From Acidimicrobiia bacterium (GTDB taxonomy: Bacteria > Actinomycetota > Acidimicrobiia > Spongiisociales > UBA5794), in contig JALSQW010000029.1 of assembly GCA_026985095.1 (NCBI GenBank), positions 62,001-126,000 of the forward strand: 64,000 nt of DNA, read 5' to 3'. Numbering within the stretch: position 1 is the first letter of the stretch; each line of letters opens with the position of its first letter. The notes below the pieces were generated by a model that did not search any database, was not told the DNA's origin, and saw nothing but the letters and a program-made list of their open reading frames with translations. The translations under genes and the position numbers were made by a program. Shown here in pieces: positions 26,001 to 34,800 of the stretch.

Positions 26001-27158
26001 GTGGAGATCGAGATCGGAATGGCCAAGTCCGCCCGTCGCGCCTGGGGGCTCGACGACATCGCCATCGTCCCTTCACGGAGGACGCGGGATCCCGAGGACA
26101 TCGACCTGAGCTGGGAGCTCGATGCCTTCACGTTCGATCTGCCCATGATGGCCTCGGCCATGGACTCGGCCGTGAGCCCTGCCACGGCCATCGAGATCGG
26201 CCGCCTCGGCGGTCTCGCCGTCCTCAACCTCGAAGGCCTCTGGACCCGCTACGAGGATCCGACGCCCGTGTACGAGGAGATCGCCGCGCTGGCGAAGGAG
26301 AAGGCGACGCGTCGCATGCAGGAGCTCTACCAGGAGCCGATCGATCCGGACCTCATCACCCGTCGGGTTCGGGAGATCAAGGAAGGTGGCGTCATCGTCG
26401 CCGGGAGCCTCACCCCTCAGCACGTCGACCGGTACGTGGGTGCGGCCAAGGCCGGTGGGCTCGACATCCTCGTCATCCAAGGCACCGTCGTCTCTGCCGA
26501 GCACGTCTCGAGTCGCGCCGAGCCGCTCGACCTGTTCGAGTTCATCCGCGACGTCGAGATGCCCGTCGTCGTCGGTGGGTGTGCGTCCTACGCCGGGGCC
26601 CTCCACCTGATGCGGACCGGGGCGGTCGGTGTGCTCGTCGGGGTCGGCCCGGGGGCCGCGTGCACGACCCGCGGCGTCCTCGGGATCGGCGTACCGCAGG
26701 CGACGGCGATCGCGGATGCCGCCGGGGCGAGGACCCGCTATCTCGAGGAGACCGGGCGTTACGTGCACGTGATCGCCGACGGGGGCATGCGCACCGGCGG
26801 CGACGTCGCGAAGGCCATCGCCGTGGGCGCCGATGCCGTGATGCTCGGATCGCCGATCGCGGCTGCCGCCGAGTCCCCGGCGGGAGGCTTCCATTGGGGC
26901 ATGGCGACGTTCCATCCCACCTTGCCGCGGGGGTCCCGAGTCGAGGTGGGACGCCTCGGCACGCTGAAGGAGATCCTGCTCGGCCCGGCCCATGAGAACG
27001 ACGGACGCAGGAACCTCTTCGGCGGTCTCCGCGGCGCGATGGCGCTCACCGGTCACGCCAACGTCAAGGAGTTCCAGAAGGCCGAGGTGATGATCGCGCC
27101 CGCCCTGCAGACCGAGGGCAAACAGCTCCAGCGGTCCCAGGGTGTCGGTATGGGCTGA
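26001..27158 (+). CDS. guaB3: GuaB3-type IMP dehydrogenase family protein
   Basis: 385 residues. IMPDH barrel with the catalytic loop Cys in [20 protein letters not shown] and [11 protein letters not shown] near the N-terminus, but no CBS domains. The [12 protein letters not shown] region and short length match the GuaB3 paralogue characteristic of actinobacteria, which has GMP-reductase-like activity in some characterised members. GTG start behind AGGAAG. It overlaps guaA by one base, so it shares a guanine nucleotide operon. Confidence 0.88.
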   Translation: MEIEIGMAKSARRAWGLDDIAIVPSRRTRDPEDIDLSWELDAFTFDLPMMASAMDSAVSPATAIEIGRLGGLAVLNLEGLWTRYEDPTPVYEEIAALAKEKATRRMQELYQEPIDPDLITRRVREIKEGGVIVAGSLTPQHVDRYVGAAKAGGLDILVIQGTVVSAEHVSSRAEPLDLFEFIRDVEMPVVVGGCASYAGALHLMRTGAVGVLVGVGPGAACTTRGVLGIGVPQATAIADAAGARTRYLEETGRYVHVIADGGMRTGGDVAKAIAVGADAVMLGSPIAAAAESPAGGFHWGMATFHPTLPRGSRVEVGRLGTLKEILLGPAHENDGRRNLFGGLRGAMALTGHANVKEFQKAEVMIAPALQTEGKQLQRSQGVGMG

Positions 27159-28726
27159 TGGCCGCTGCGACACCCGCCGGCCACGCCTCGTCGGGGGACT
27201 TCGACCGGGTCGTGGTGGTCGACTTCGGTGCCCAGTACGCCCAGCTCATCGCCCGGCGGATCCGCGAGGCGCATGTCTTCTCCGAGATCGTGTCGCGGGA
27301 CATCACCGTCGACGAGATGCAGGAGCTGGCCCCCGTGGGCATCGTCTTGTCCGGTGGTCCCGCTTCGGTCTACGCCGAGGATGCCTACGGCATCGACCCG
27401 GGGATCCTCGAACTGGGGATCCCGGTCCTCGGTATCTGCTACGGCCATCAGGTCCTCGCCGAGGAGATGGGTGGGAAGGTCGCCCGCAACGACATCGCCG
27501 AGTACGGACGGACCGAACTCGAGGCGACGCCCGACTCCGTGCTGTTCCGCGAGCTCCCGGAGCACGAGACCGTGTGGATGAGCCATCGGGATGCGGTGGT
27601 CGAACCTCCTCCCGGCTTCCGCGTGACCGCCCGGACCGCCGATGTTCCGGTCGCCGCCATGGAGGATCGGGCGCGCCGGCTCTTCGGGGTGCAGTTCCAT
27701 CCCGAGGTCGCCCACACCGATCGCGGCCAGGAGATCCTCAAACACTTCCTGTACGACGTCTGTGGTGCCCGCCCGACGTGGACCCACGTCGGGATCATCG
27801 AGCAGTCGGTGGCCGCGGTGAAGGCGCAGGTGGCCGAGGGCGTGGTCATCTGCGGACTGTCCGGCGGCGTCGACTCGTCGGTCGCCGCGGCGCTCGTGCA
27901 CAAGGCGATCGGCGACCAGCTCGTCTGCGTCTTCGTCGATCACGGGCTCCTTCGCAAAGGCGAGGCGGAGCAGGTCGACGAGACGTTCCGTCGGACGTTC
28001 GGGATGCGGCTGATCACCGTGGATGCGCGGGAGCGGTTCCTGCAGGCGCTCGCCGGTGTCGCCGATCCCGAGCGGAAGCGGAAGATCATCGGTGAGACCT
28101 TCATCCGCGTCTTCGAGGACGTGGCCGCGGAGCTCGCCGACGTGCGGTTCCTCGTTCAGGGGACGCTGTACCCCGACGTCATCGAGTCCGGCACGCAAGA
28201 CGCCGCCAAGATCAAGTCACATCACAACGTCGGCGGTCTGCCCGAGGACATGCAGTTCCAGTTGATCGAACCGTTGCGGGACCTGTTCAAGGACGAGGTC
28301 CGTGCCGTCGGCGAGGAGCTCGGCCTTCCCGAAGAGATCGTGTGGCGCCAGCCCTTCCCCGGGCCGGGGCTGGCGGTGCGGATCATCGGCGAGGTCACCG
28401 CCGAGCGCCTCGAGATCCTCCGCGACGCGGATGCGATCATCCTGGAGGAGATCCATCGTGCCGGCCTCTACCGGACGCTGTGGCAGTCGTTCGGAGTCCT
28501 CCCGGCGGTCAAGACCGTGGGCGTGCAAGGAGACGGTCGGACCTACGCCTATCCGCTGGTCGTTCGGGCGGTCACCTCCGCCGATGCCATGACGGCCGAC
28601 TGGGCCCGGCTGCCCTACGAGGTCCTCGAACGCATCTCCTCGCGGGTCATCAACGAGGTGGAAGGGATCAATCGGGTCGCGTACGACATCTCGTCGAAGC
28701 CGCCGGCGACGATCGAGTGGGAGTGA
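27158..28726 (+). CDS. guaA: GMP synthase (glutamine-hydrolysing)
   Basis: 522 residues. N-terminal class I glutamine amidotransferase with the nucleophile Cys94 in LGICYGHQ and the His-Glu pair in [13 protein letters not shown]-pyrophosphatase P-loop [16 protein letters not shown], then the C-terminal dimerisation domain ending in KPPATIEWE. Makes GMP from XMP. The start ATG overlaps the guaB3 stop. Confidence 0.97.
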   Translation: MAAATPAGHASSGDFDRVVVVDFGAQYAQLIARRIREAHVFSEIVSRDITVDEMQELAPVGIVLSGGPASVYAEDAYGIDPGILELGIPVLGICYGHQVLAEEMGGKVARNDIAEYGRTELEATPDSVLFRELPEHETVWMSHRDAVVEPPPGFRVTARTADVPVAAMEDRARRLFGVQFHPEVAHTDRGQEILKHFLYDVCGARPTWTHVGIIEQSVAAVKAQVAEGVVICGLSGGVDSSVAAALVHKAIGDQLVCVFVDHGLLRKGEAEQVDETFRRTFGMRLITVDARERFLQALAGVADPERKRKIIGETFIRVFEDVAAELADVRFLVQGTLYPDVIESGTQDAAKIKSHHNVGGLPEDMQFQLIEPLRDLFKDEVRAVGEELGLPEEIVWRQPFPGPGLAVRIIGEVTAERLEILRDADAIILEEIHRAGLYRTLWQSFGVLPAVKTVGVQGDGRTYAYPLVVRAVTSADAMTADWARLPYEVLERISSRVINEVEGINRVAYDISSKPPATIEWE

Positions 28727-28735
28727 CCGTCGGGG

Positions 28736-29602
28736 TCAGCCGCCGACGATCCCGGCCGCCGGCGCGTCGGCGGCGTCGAGGCGGCCCCGCCACGTCGACG
28801 CCTGGGACATCTGCGCCACGTACGCCTGACGTGCTCGCTTGCCGGGGAGATCGTCGGGGACGTCGGGGACGCCGTCGTAGACGCTCCCGAACCATGCTCG
28901 GACCGAGTTGAGCGCCTCGGTTCGGATCTGGGAGACGCGGGCCTGGGTGACGCCCAGCTCGGCGGCGATGTCCTGGAGCAGGTCGCCTTCGAAGTAGTAG
29001 CGCCGGATGACCTCGCCGTGGATGCCGGGGAGGGAGGCGACGGCCTCCCTCAGTGTTCCGAGGAGCTCGCGTTGTTCGAGGGCGAGGTCCGGTCGCCCGT
29101 CGGTCGAGTCGTCGCTGATCGAGTCCTTCAGGGTGGGGCCCTCACCGTCGCCTTCGTGGTCGAGGTAGAGCAACATCGAGTTCCTGGACTTGGCGCGGAT
29201 CTTCTCCAGTTCCCCGGTGTCGATCCCGAGCCGCTCGGCCAGTTCGTCGTCGGTCGGTCCGCGGCCTTCGCTCTCGGTGAAGGCATCCTCTTCTCTGGTG
29301 ACCTCCCGGTAGCGGCGTCGCACCGACCGAGAGGCCCAGTCGCGGGATCGGGTGGAGTCGATGATGGCTCCGCGGATGCGGATGCTGGCGTACCGTTCGA
29401 AGGGGATCCCAGCGTCGGGGTCGAACCGGCGAGCGGCTTCGACGAGGCCGAGCGCTCCGGCGTTCCACAGATCCTGGCGGTCCACGTGGCGGGGGTACAT
29501 GGCGGTGACCCTGCCGACCACCTTGCCGACCAGATCGAGATGGTCGACGACGAGCCGGTTCGAACCGTCGGGCTCCGAGGCCCTTGTGGGACGTGCGCCC
29601 AT
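28736..29602 (-). CDS. fliA: FliA/WhiG-type sigma factor (sigma-28)
   Basis: 288 residues. Region 2 contains DLWNAGALGLVEAARRFDP and FERYASIRIRGAIIDSTRSRDWASRSVRRR, closely matching FliA/WhiG. Region 3 is FTESEGRGPTDDELAERLG. Region 4 is a helix-turn-helix in DIAAELGVTQARVSQIRTEAL. A tail of about 50 residues beyond region 4 (PGKRARQAY...) is unusual. It sits divergent from the flagellin genes and is itself preceded by a FliA-type promoter. It most likely transcribes all the sites of that type listed here. Confidence 0.92.
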   Translation of the reverse strand: MGARPTRASEPDGSNRLVVDHLDLVGKVVGRVTAMYPRHVDRQDLWNAGALGLVEAARRFDPDAGIPFERYASIRIRGAIIDSTRSRDWASRSVRRRYREVTREEDAFTESEGRGPTDDELAERLGIDTGELEKIRAKSRNSMLLYLDHEGDGEGPTLKDSISDDSTDGRPDLALEQRELLGTLREAVASLPGIHGEVIRRYYFEGDLLQDIAAELGVTQARVSQIRTEALNSVRAWFGSVYDGVPDVPDDLPGKRARQAYVAQMSQASTWRGRLDAADAPAAGIVGG

Positions 29603-29682
29603 CTCCGTCGTTCTCCTCCTCGGACGTGCCTACGAGGCGTGGTGGTGACCGGTCATCGACCGGGTCTCGTTCCTGTGGGTTC

Positions 29683-29709
29683 TCGTCGGCCGGCGACCAC
29701 GGCGGGTAA
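29683..29709 (-). promoter_or_regulatory. FliA-type promoter of fliA
   Basis: Minus strand TTAC (29706-29709), 15 bases, GCCGACGA (29683-29690). The start site would be near 29676, leaving a leader of about 74 bases with a perfect CCGGTC/GACCGG hairpin. Suggests autoregulation of the sigma factor. Confidence 0.65.
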
Positions 29710-29747
29710 ATGACTAATCACCAAATGGTCACTCTCCGTGGTCACCT
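29706..29747. promoter_or_regulatory. AT-rich, partly symmetric patch between fliA and flagellin genes
   Basis: The only distinctly AT-rich stretch in this 435-base gap. TGAC and GTCA flank ACCAAATGGT (an imperfect palindrome), and TGGTCAC occurs twice (near 29726 and 29739). It could bind a regulator acting on fliA. The remaining bases to about 29846 show nothing I can identify. Confidence 0.3.
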
Positions 29748-29937
29748 GGTGGGGGTCCCCTCACGGGAGCGTGGGATCGGGGCCGTCGGTCGCCGGGCCG
29801 AGTCCGCCCGCGACGCCGGGTTCGAGGACGACGGCAGCATCGACCGTCCGCCGCGTCGGTGATCATTCGCGATCTGGTCCTCGAGGTGGACGGTGCCGGC
29901 GGCCGAAGATGCATCGAGACGACACGATGGTCTGTGC

Positions 29938-29964
29938 TTATGTCGCGTCGGGGCGGGCCGACAG
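29938..29964 (+). promoter_or_regulatory. FliA-type promoter of flagellin gene 1
   Basis: TTAT (29938-29941), exactly 15 bases, GCCGACAG (29957-29964). The start site near 29971 gives a 5' leader of about 67 bases. Confidence 0.75.
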
Positions 29965-29972
29965 GCTCGGCG

Positions 29973-30033
29973 TCGACATGGATGTCGATGTTGCTCCTTG
30001 ACCGAGGAGTACGCACAGGCGACAAGGAGGTGC
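29973..30033 (+). promoter_or_regulatory. Flagellin leader with two candidate CsrA sites
   Basis: Site 1 is a hairpin at the 5' end of the transcript: TCGACA/TGTCGA (29973-29988) presenting UGGA as its loop. Site 2 is ACAAGGAGGTGC (30022-30033), which covers the ribosome site and matches the core of the CsrA consensus ACARGGA. The same two-site layout is known for Bacillus hag, which CsrA represses and FliW relieves. Confidence 0.6.
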
Positions 30034-30037
30034 AATC

Positions 30038-30871
30038 GTGCGCATCAATCAGAACATTGCGGCGTTCAACGCGTATCGCAATCTTTCGGTCACGCAGGGC
30101 CAGTTGGGCAAGTCGCTCGAGAAGCTGTCTTCGGGGTTCCGGATCAACCGGGCTGCCGACGATGCTGCTGGTCTGGCCAAGTCGGAGTCCCTCCGGGCAG
30201 AGATCCGCGGTTCGCGGGCTGCGGTTCGGAACGCCCAAGACGGGGTGAGCTTCGTGCAGACCGCAGAGGGTGCCCTCAACGAGGTGCATTCGATCCTGCA
30301 GCGGATGCGGGAGCTCGCGGTGGACGCGGCCAACACCGCCACCACCGACGGTTCGGCCCAGCAGGCCGAGATCGACGAGCTGGTGAGTGAGCTGGGGGCC
30401 ATCGGCACCCGGACCAAGTTCGCCGGCAACACCGTCTTCCAGAACTACGGCACCAACAACCTGACCTTCCAGGTGGGTGCCAGCTCCGGCGACACGCTGT
30501 CGATCTCGAGCGATCTGCGTCTCGACACCGCCAGCGCCGCCAACGGTGTCTTCGGCGTCGACCTGTCGGCGATCGACGTGACCACCGGTGCGGGTGCCTC
30601 CTCGGCCCTGACGGCCCTCGACACGGCGATCGGGAACGTGTCGTCGACCCGGTCGACGTTGGGTGCGACCCAGAACCGGCTGGAGCACACGATCGCGAAC
30701 CTGTCGGTGGCGGTCGAGAACCTGTCGGCGTCGGAGTCCCGGGTCAGGGACACGGACATGGCCATGGAGATGGTGACCTTCACCAGGAACCAGATCATGT
30801 CCCAGGCCGGGACCGCCATGTTGGCCCAGGCCAACCAGGTGCCGTCCTCGGTCCTCACCCTCCTGCGATAG
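30038..30871 (+). CDS. fliC1: Flagellin, copy 1
   Basis: 277 residues. The N-terminal D0/D1 (MRINQNIAAFNAYRNL, SSGFRINRAADDAAGLA, QRMRELAVDAANTA) and C-terminal D1/D0 (FTRNQIMSQAGTAMLAQANQ) are complete. The middle variable part is only about 60 residues, so the filament subunit lacks large surface domains. GTG start. It ends in VLTLLR followed by a UUCG-hairpin terminator. Copy 2 differs by one residue (Met here, Leu there, in DMAMEMV). Confidence 0.97.
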   Translation: MRINQNIAAFNAYRNLSVTQGQLGKSLEKLSSGFRINRAADDAAGLAKSESLRAEIRGSRAAVRNAQDGVSFVQTAEGALNEVHSILQRMRELAVDAANTATTDGSAQQAEIDELVSELGAIGTRTKFAGNTVFQNYGTNNLTFQVGASSGDTLSISSDLRLDTASAANGVFGVDLSAIDVTTGAGASSALTALDTAIGNVSSTRSTLGATQNRLEHTIANLSVAVENLSASESRVRDTDMAMEMVTFTRNQIMSQAGTAMLAQANQVPSSVLTLLR

Positions 30872-30892
30872 GAGACCACGGACCCGAGACGT

Positions 30893-30916
30893 GGAGGGGC
30901 CCTTCGGGGCCCTTCC
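30893..30916 (+). terminator. UUCG-hairpin terminator after flagellin gene 1
   Basis: Ten-base stem (one G-U pair) closed by the stable tetraloop UUCG. The second repeat copy begins inside its 3' arm. Confidence 0.8.
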
Positions 30917-31004
30917 GCCGCGTCGGTGATCATTCGCGATCTGGTCCTCGAGGTGGACGGTGCCGGCGGCCGAAGATGCATCGAGACGACACGATGGTCT
31001 GTGC

Positions 31005-31031
31005 TTATGTCGCGTCGGGGCGGGCCGACAG
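31005..31031 (+). promoter_or_regulatory. FliA-type promoter of flagellin gene 2
   Basis: TTAT, 15 bases, GCCGACAG; identical to the promoter of copy 1. Confidence 0.75.
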
Positions 31032-31039
31032 GCTCGGCG

Positions 31040-31100
31040 TCGACATGGATGTCGATGTTGCTCCTTGACCGAGGAGTACGCACAGGCGACAAGGAGGTGC
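31040..31100 (+). promoter_or_regulatory. Leader of flagellin gene 2 with two candidate CsrA sites
   Basis: Identical to the copy 1 leader: GGA-loop hairpin at 31040-31055 and the 12-base box at 31089-31100 over the ribosome site. Confidence 0.6.
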
Positions 31101-31104
31101 AATC

Positions 31105-31938
31105 GTGCGCATCAATCAGAACATTGCGGCGTTCAACGCGTATCGCAATCTTTCGGTCACGCAGGGCCAGTTGGGCAAGTCGCTCGAGAAGCTGTCTTCG
31201 GGGTTCCGGATCAACCGGGCTGCCGACGATGCTGCTGGTCTGGCCAAGTCGGAGTCCCTCCGGGCAGAGATCCGCGGTTCGCGGGCTGCGGTTCGGAACG
31301 CCCAAGACGGGGTGAGCTTCGTGCAGACCGCAGAGGGTGCCCTCAACGAGGTGCATTCGATCCTGCAGCGGATGCGGGAGCTCGCGGTGGACGCGGCCAA
31401 CACCGCCACCACCGACGGTTCGGCCCAGCAGGCCGAGATCGACGAGCTGGTGAGTGAGCTGGGGGCCATCGGCACCCGGACCAAGTTCGCCGGCAACACC
31501 GTCTTCCAGAACTACGGCACCAACAACCTGACCTTCCAGGTGGGTGCCAGCTCCGGCGACACGCTGTCGATCTCGAGCGATCTGCGTCTCGACACCGCCA
31601 GCGCCGCCAACGGTGTCTTCGGCGTCGACCTGTCGGCGATCGACGTGACCACCGGTGCGGGTGCCTCCTCGGCCCTGACGGCCCTCGACACGGCGATCGG
31701 GAACGTGTCGTCGACCCGGTCGACGTTGGGTGCGACCCAGAACCGGCTGGAGCACACGATCGCGAACCTGTCGGTGGCGGTCGAGAACCTGTCGGCGTCG
31801 GAGTCCCGGGTCCGGGACACGGACATGGCCCTGGAGATGGTGACCTTCACCAGGAACCAGATCATGTCCCAGGCCGGGACCGCCATGTTGGCCCAGGCCA
31901 ACCAGGTGCCGTCCTCGGTCCTCACCCTCCTCCGTTAA
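31105..31938 (+). CDS. fliC2: Flagellin, copy 2
   Basis: 277 residues, identical to copy 1 except Leu for Met in DMALEMV. It has its own complete promoter, leader and terminator, so both copies should be expressed. Because its terminator is the last barrier before fliD, which has no recognisable promoter of its own, fliD-fliS-fliT are probably fed by read-through from this gene. Confidence 0.97.
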   Translation: MRINQNIAAFNAYRNLSVTQGQLGKSLEKLSSGFRINRAADDAAGLAKSESLRAEIRGSRAAVRNAQDGVSFVQTAEGALNEVHSILQRMRELAVDAANTATTDGSAQQAEIDELVSELGAIGTRTKFAGNTVFQNYGTNNLTFQVGASSGDTLSISSDLRLDTASAANGVFGVDLSAIDVTTGAGASSALTALDTAIGNVSSTRSTLGATQNRLEHTIANLSVAVENLSASESRVRDTDMALEMVTFTRNQIMSQAGTAMLAQANQVPSSVLTLLR

Positions 31939-31964
31939 CCCGGGGCAGGACCGGACGACCAGAA

Positions 31965-31999
31965 GGGGAGAGGGCCCGGAAGGGCCGGGCCCTCTCCCC
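31965..31999 (+). terminator. Strong hairpin after flagellin gene 2
   Basis: Perfect 15-base stem, GGGGAGAGGGCCCGG and its complement, with a 5-base loop AAGGG; no T-tract. It lies 26 bases after the stop and 50 bases before fliD. Confidence 0.75.
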
Positions 32000-32049
32000 A
32001 CACGAGACCACGACACCCGATCCCACGACCCGGACGGTGAATCCCCACC

Positions 32050-33945
32050 ATGGCACTTCCACTCATGAACATCGGCGGCCTCGCATCGGGCCTCGACACC
32101 AACAACATCATCAACGAGCTGATGCAGGTCGAGCGGATCCCGATCGATCAGCTCGAGGCCCGCAAAGCCGGCTACCAGGCGAAGGATGCGGCCTGGCAAC
32201 AGATCAGCTCGCGTTTCTCCGCCATCCGGACCGCCCTCGACGCCGTCAAGGACGCCTCCGATCTGTCCGGGTTCGTCTCGGCCGCGTCCTCCGACGAGTC
32301 CGTGGCGACGGTCGCGGTGACGGGCAACGCACGACCCGGCACCAGCACGTTCACCGTCGATGCCCTCGCCGCCGCCCATCAGGTCGTCTCTGCGACCGAC
32401 TTCTCGTCGGCCGATGCCCTCGTTGGCGCCGGCGACTTCACCCTCACCGTGGGCGGAGTCGACACCACCGTCACCGCCGACGCCACCACCACCCTCAGCG
32501 AGCTCGCCCAGAAGATCAACGCCGCCGACGCCGGGGTGTCCGCGGCCGTGCTGCAGATCGACGCCACGACCTTCAAGCTGTCGCTCACCTCGACCGACAC
32601 CGGGGTCTCCGCCCAGTTCACCTCGTCCTCGACGATCGCGGCCCTCGGGACGACCTCGGTCGTCCAGCAGGCCTCCGACGCTCAGCTCACGATCGGGTCC
32701 GGCACCGGAGCCCTCACCCTGTCCCGCTCGTCGAACACGGTCACCGACCTCGTCCCAGGGGTCTCCATCGAGCTCAAGAGCACGTCGGCGACGCCGATCA
32801 CGATCTCCGTCGACCGGGACACCGCCGGCGCCGCGGACGCCATCGAGGCGCTGGTCGACGAGGTCAACACCACCTTGACCACGCTCGGGTCCTTCTTGGA
32901 CTACGACGCCGACACGGATCAGGCCGGTGCCCTGCTCGGTGACAGCACCGCCCGGTCGCTCGTCGACCAGCTGCGGTCGTCCATCTCCGGAACGATCCTT
33001 CCGGGCGGGAACCATCCGACCGCCTCCTCGATCGGGATCTCGATCAACCGGGACGGCACCTTCGATGTCGACTCCACCAAGCTGCAGGACGCGCTCGACG
33101 CGGACTTCGACGCCGTCGTCGACCTCCTCGTACGGAGCGCGAGCGCGACCGACGGTCGCGTGACGTACGTGTCGTCGACATCGGGAACCGTCAGCGGCAC
33201 CTACGCGGTGCAGATCACCCAAGCCGCCACCGCTCCGAGTGCCACCAGTAGCGTCTACGCCGCTCCGGCGGCGGACGGCACCTTCCAGATCACCGTCGGC
33301 TCGACCACCGTCGACGTGTCGGTCGTCGCCGGCGACCCGATCGCCACCACCGTGGCGAACATCAACGCCGCCCTCACCGCCGCCGGGGTGACCACGCTGA
33401 CGGCCTCGGCCGTCGTCAACGGCGGGAACGACTACATCCAGCTCGACCACGCGAGCTACGGATCCGGTTCCACGTTCACCGTCACCGGCGACCCCTTCGG
33501 GCTCGCCGGCACCTACACGGGGCTCGATGTGGCAGGGACCATCGGAGGACAGGCATCGACCGGGACGGGCAGGTACCTCACCGCCGACGCGGGGGATCCT
33601 TCCGGGCTCGAGCTGTCGATCGCGTCCACCGCCGCGGACGTGTCGGGAGCCGGCGGCACCCTCGACCTGGGGACCGTCACCTACTCCGACGGCGTCTTCG
33701 GGGCCCTCGACGCGGTCGTCGAGGAGGCCGAAGGCACCTTCGGGGCCATCGCCCGGGCCCAGGATCGGTGGCAGTCGCAGATCGATCTGATCGACGACCG
33801 GATCGCCGACATGGAGGACCGCCTCGACCGGAAGGAGGCGTTGCTCGTCAAGCAGTTCTCGGCCCTCGAGACGGCGATGGCCCAGCTCACCGCCCAAGCC
33901 AACTGGTTGGCGTCGCAACTCGGATCGCTGGCCGGTGGCGCATGA
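32050..33945 (+). CDS. fliD: Flagellar filament cap protein FliD
   Basis: 631 residues. N-terminal NIGGLASGLDTNNIINELMQVERIPIDQLEARK is the FliD signature; the C-terminal part forms the coiled coil (about 555-620) that inserts into the filament. The middle is Thr/Ser/Ala-rich and contains two similar segments. FliD caps the growing filament and guides flagellin folding. No FliA-type promoter was found directly upstream. fliS follows after 16 bases. Confidence 0.93.
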   Translation: MALPLMNIGGLASGLDTNNIINELMQVERIPIDQLEARKAGYQAKDAAWQQISSRFSAIRTALDAVKDASDLSGFVSAASSDESVATVAVTGNARPGTSTFTVDALAAAHQVVSATDFSSADALVGAGDFTLTVGGVDTTVTADATTTLSELAQKINAADAGVSAAVLQIDATTFKLSLTSTDTGVSAQFTSSSTIAALGTTSVVQQASDAQLTIGSGTGALTLSRSSNTVTDLVPGVSIELKSTSATPITISVDRDTAGAADAIEALVDEVNTTLTTLGSFLDYDADTDQAGALLGDSTARSLVDQLRSSISGTILPGGNHPTASSIGISINRDGTFDVDSTKLQDALDADFDAVVDLLVRSASATDGRVTYVSSTSGTVSGTYAVQITQAATAPSATSSVYAAPAADGTFQITVGSTTVDVSVVAGDPIATTVANINAALTAAGVTTLTASAVVNGGNDYIQLDHASYGSGSTFTVTGDPFGLAGTYTGLDVAGTIGGQASTGTGRYLTADAGDPSGLELSIASTAADVSGAGGTLDLGTVTYSDGVFGALDAVVEEAEGTFGAIARAQDRWQSQIDLIDDRIADMEDRLDRKEALLVKQFSALETAMAQLTAQANWLASQLGSLAGGA

Positions 33946-33961
33946 TCTCGAGGAGCCGCCC

Positions 33962-34372
33962 ATGAGCACCCCCGCATCGCTCTACGACCGGGCTGCCCAG
34001 AGCTACACGGACCAGTCGGTCGGCACCGCCGGCCCCGAGGCGTTGCTCCTGCTGTGTTTCGACAAGGCGCTCGACTCGATCGCCCACGCCGAGGCGGCCA
34101 TGGAGGAGGGAGGCGAAGACCGGATCTGGGAGTCGCACCGAGCCCTCACCAAGGCGCAGGACATCGTCAGCGAGCTGCAGCTCTCGCTCGACCACGACCG
34201 CGGCGGCGAGATCGCCGGCAACCTGCATGCGCTCTACGGGTTCTGCCTCGAACGTCTCACCGAGGCGAACCTCCGCAAGGACCCGAGGGGTCTCGGACCG
34301 GTCTCGGCCATCCTCTCGGAACTCCGGGGCGCCTTCCACGAAGCAGCCGGAGCCCTCAAGGCGGCGCCATGA
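33962..34372 (+). CDS. fliS: Flagellin chaperone FliS
   Basis: 136 residues. YDRAAQSYTDQSV, LLLLCFDKALDSIAHAE and LYGFCLERLTEANLRKDP show the four-helix FliS fold. It keeps flagellin soluble before export; in Bacillus-type systems it also works with FliW. The ATG at 33962 is chosen for its GAGGAG ribosome site; the frame begins a little further upstream. Confidence 0.92.
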   Translation: MSTPASLYDRAAQSYTDQSVGTAGPEALLLLCFDKALDSIAHAEAAMEEGGEDRIWESHRALTKAQDIVSELQLSLDHDRGGEIAGNLHALYGFCLERLTEANLRKDPRGLGPVSAILSELRGAFHEAAGALKAAP

Positions 34373-34656
34373 CCGTCGACGATCTCCTCGATCGCTGCGA
34401 AGCGTCCGTGCGGGAGATCGAGTCGGCCATCGCGCTCGGCGACTGGGAGCGACTCGAGAGCCTCGCCGACGAGTTCCCCGCGGTCGTTCCCGAGCTCGAA
34501 GCATCGCCGGAGATCCGGGCCCGTTTCGCGGCCCTCCTCGAGGACACCCTCGGCCTGGTCTCCATCGCCGCGGAACGACGCGCCGAGGTCGCCGCCGACC
34601 TGACCCGATCCGCTCGCTACCGCAAGGCGTCCCGCACCTACCTGCGAGGCGGGTAG
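34369..34656 (+). CDS. fliT: FliT-like small helical export chaperone
   Basis: 95 residues, almost all helical, rich in Glu, Ala and Arg. The ATG overlaps the fliS stop (ATGA). Position after fliD-fliS and size match FliT, the FliD chaperone, but sequence similarity in this family is low. It is the last gene before the FliA-type promoter of the flgB operon. Confidence 0.6.
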   Translation: MTVDDLLDRCEASVREIESAIALGDWERLESLADEFPAVVPELEASPEIRARFAALLEDTLGLVSIAAERRAEVAADLTRSARYRKASRTYLRGG

Positions 34657-34674
34657 GTCAGGCTCGGTACGTCC

Positions 34675-34701
34675 TTAACCGCAGGCCCCCGACGCCGACT
34701 G
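34675..34701 (+). promoter_or_regulatory. FliA-type promoter of the flgB operon
   Basis: TTAA (34675-34678), exactly 15 bases, GCCGACTG (34694-34701). The start site near 34708 leaves a leader of about 93 bases that includes an intrinsic terminator. Confidence 0.75.
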
Positions 34702-34722
34702 GGGCTCCGACAATCGAGTACA

Positions 34723-34736
34723 CGAGAAGGATCTCG
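34723..34736 (+). promoter_or_regulatory. GGA-loop hairpin in the flgB leader
   Basis: CGAGA/TCTCG stem presenting AGGA as its loop, eight bases before the leader terminator. A candidate CsrA site that could influence termination. Confidence 0.4.
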
Positions 34737-34743
34737 CGACAAG

Positions 34744-34774
34744 GCCAAGGAAGAGCCCGGGGCTCTCCCTTGGC
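34744..34774 (+). terminator. Intrinsic terminator between the flgB promoter and flgB
   Basis: GCCAAGG/CCTTGGC then, after one A-C mismatch, AGAGCC/GGCTCT with a CGG loop, followed by TTCTTTCGATTTT. One of the few terminators here with a real T-tract. It ends 26 bases before the flgB start, so it terminates the fliD-S-T transcript and could also attenuate the flgB transcript. Confidence 0.85.
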
Positions 34775-34800
34775 TTCTTTCGATTTTCGAGGAGACGGAT

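Larger units (their letters stand above)
29847..30864 (+). repeat. Tandem flagellin repeat, copy 1
   Basis: 1018 bases containing promoter, leader and almost the whole flagellin gene, repeated at 30914-31931. I found only two differences (30746 and 30764), both near the 3' end. The repeats are separated by 49 bases holding the end of copy 1 and its terminator. Confidence 0.95.
30914..31931 (+). repeat. Tandem flagellin repeat, copy 2
   Basis: Second unit of the 1018-base direct repeat, offset 1067 bases from copy 1. Its downstream flank differs from that of copy 1, which argues against a simple assembly duplication. Confidence 0.95.

Noticed and set aside
29847-31938. Long direct repeats considered as a mobile element or CRISPR-like array
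   Set aside because: The unit is a complete flagellin gene with its regulatory region; there is no transposase, terminal inverted repeat or short spaced repeat.
30445-33969. Very long open frame on the minus strand across flagellin and fliD
   Set aside because: It mirrors the codon pattern of the plus-strand genes, has no family similarity and runs through the flagellin promoters and terminators.
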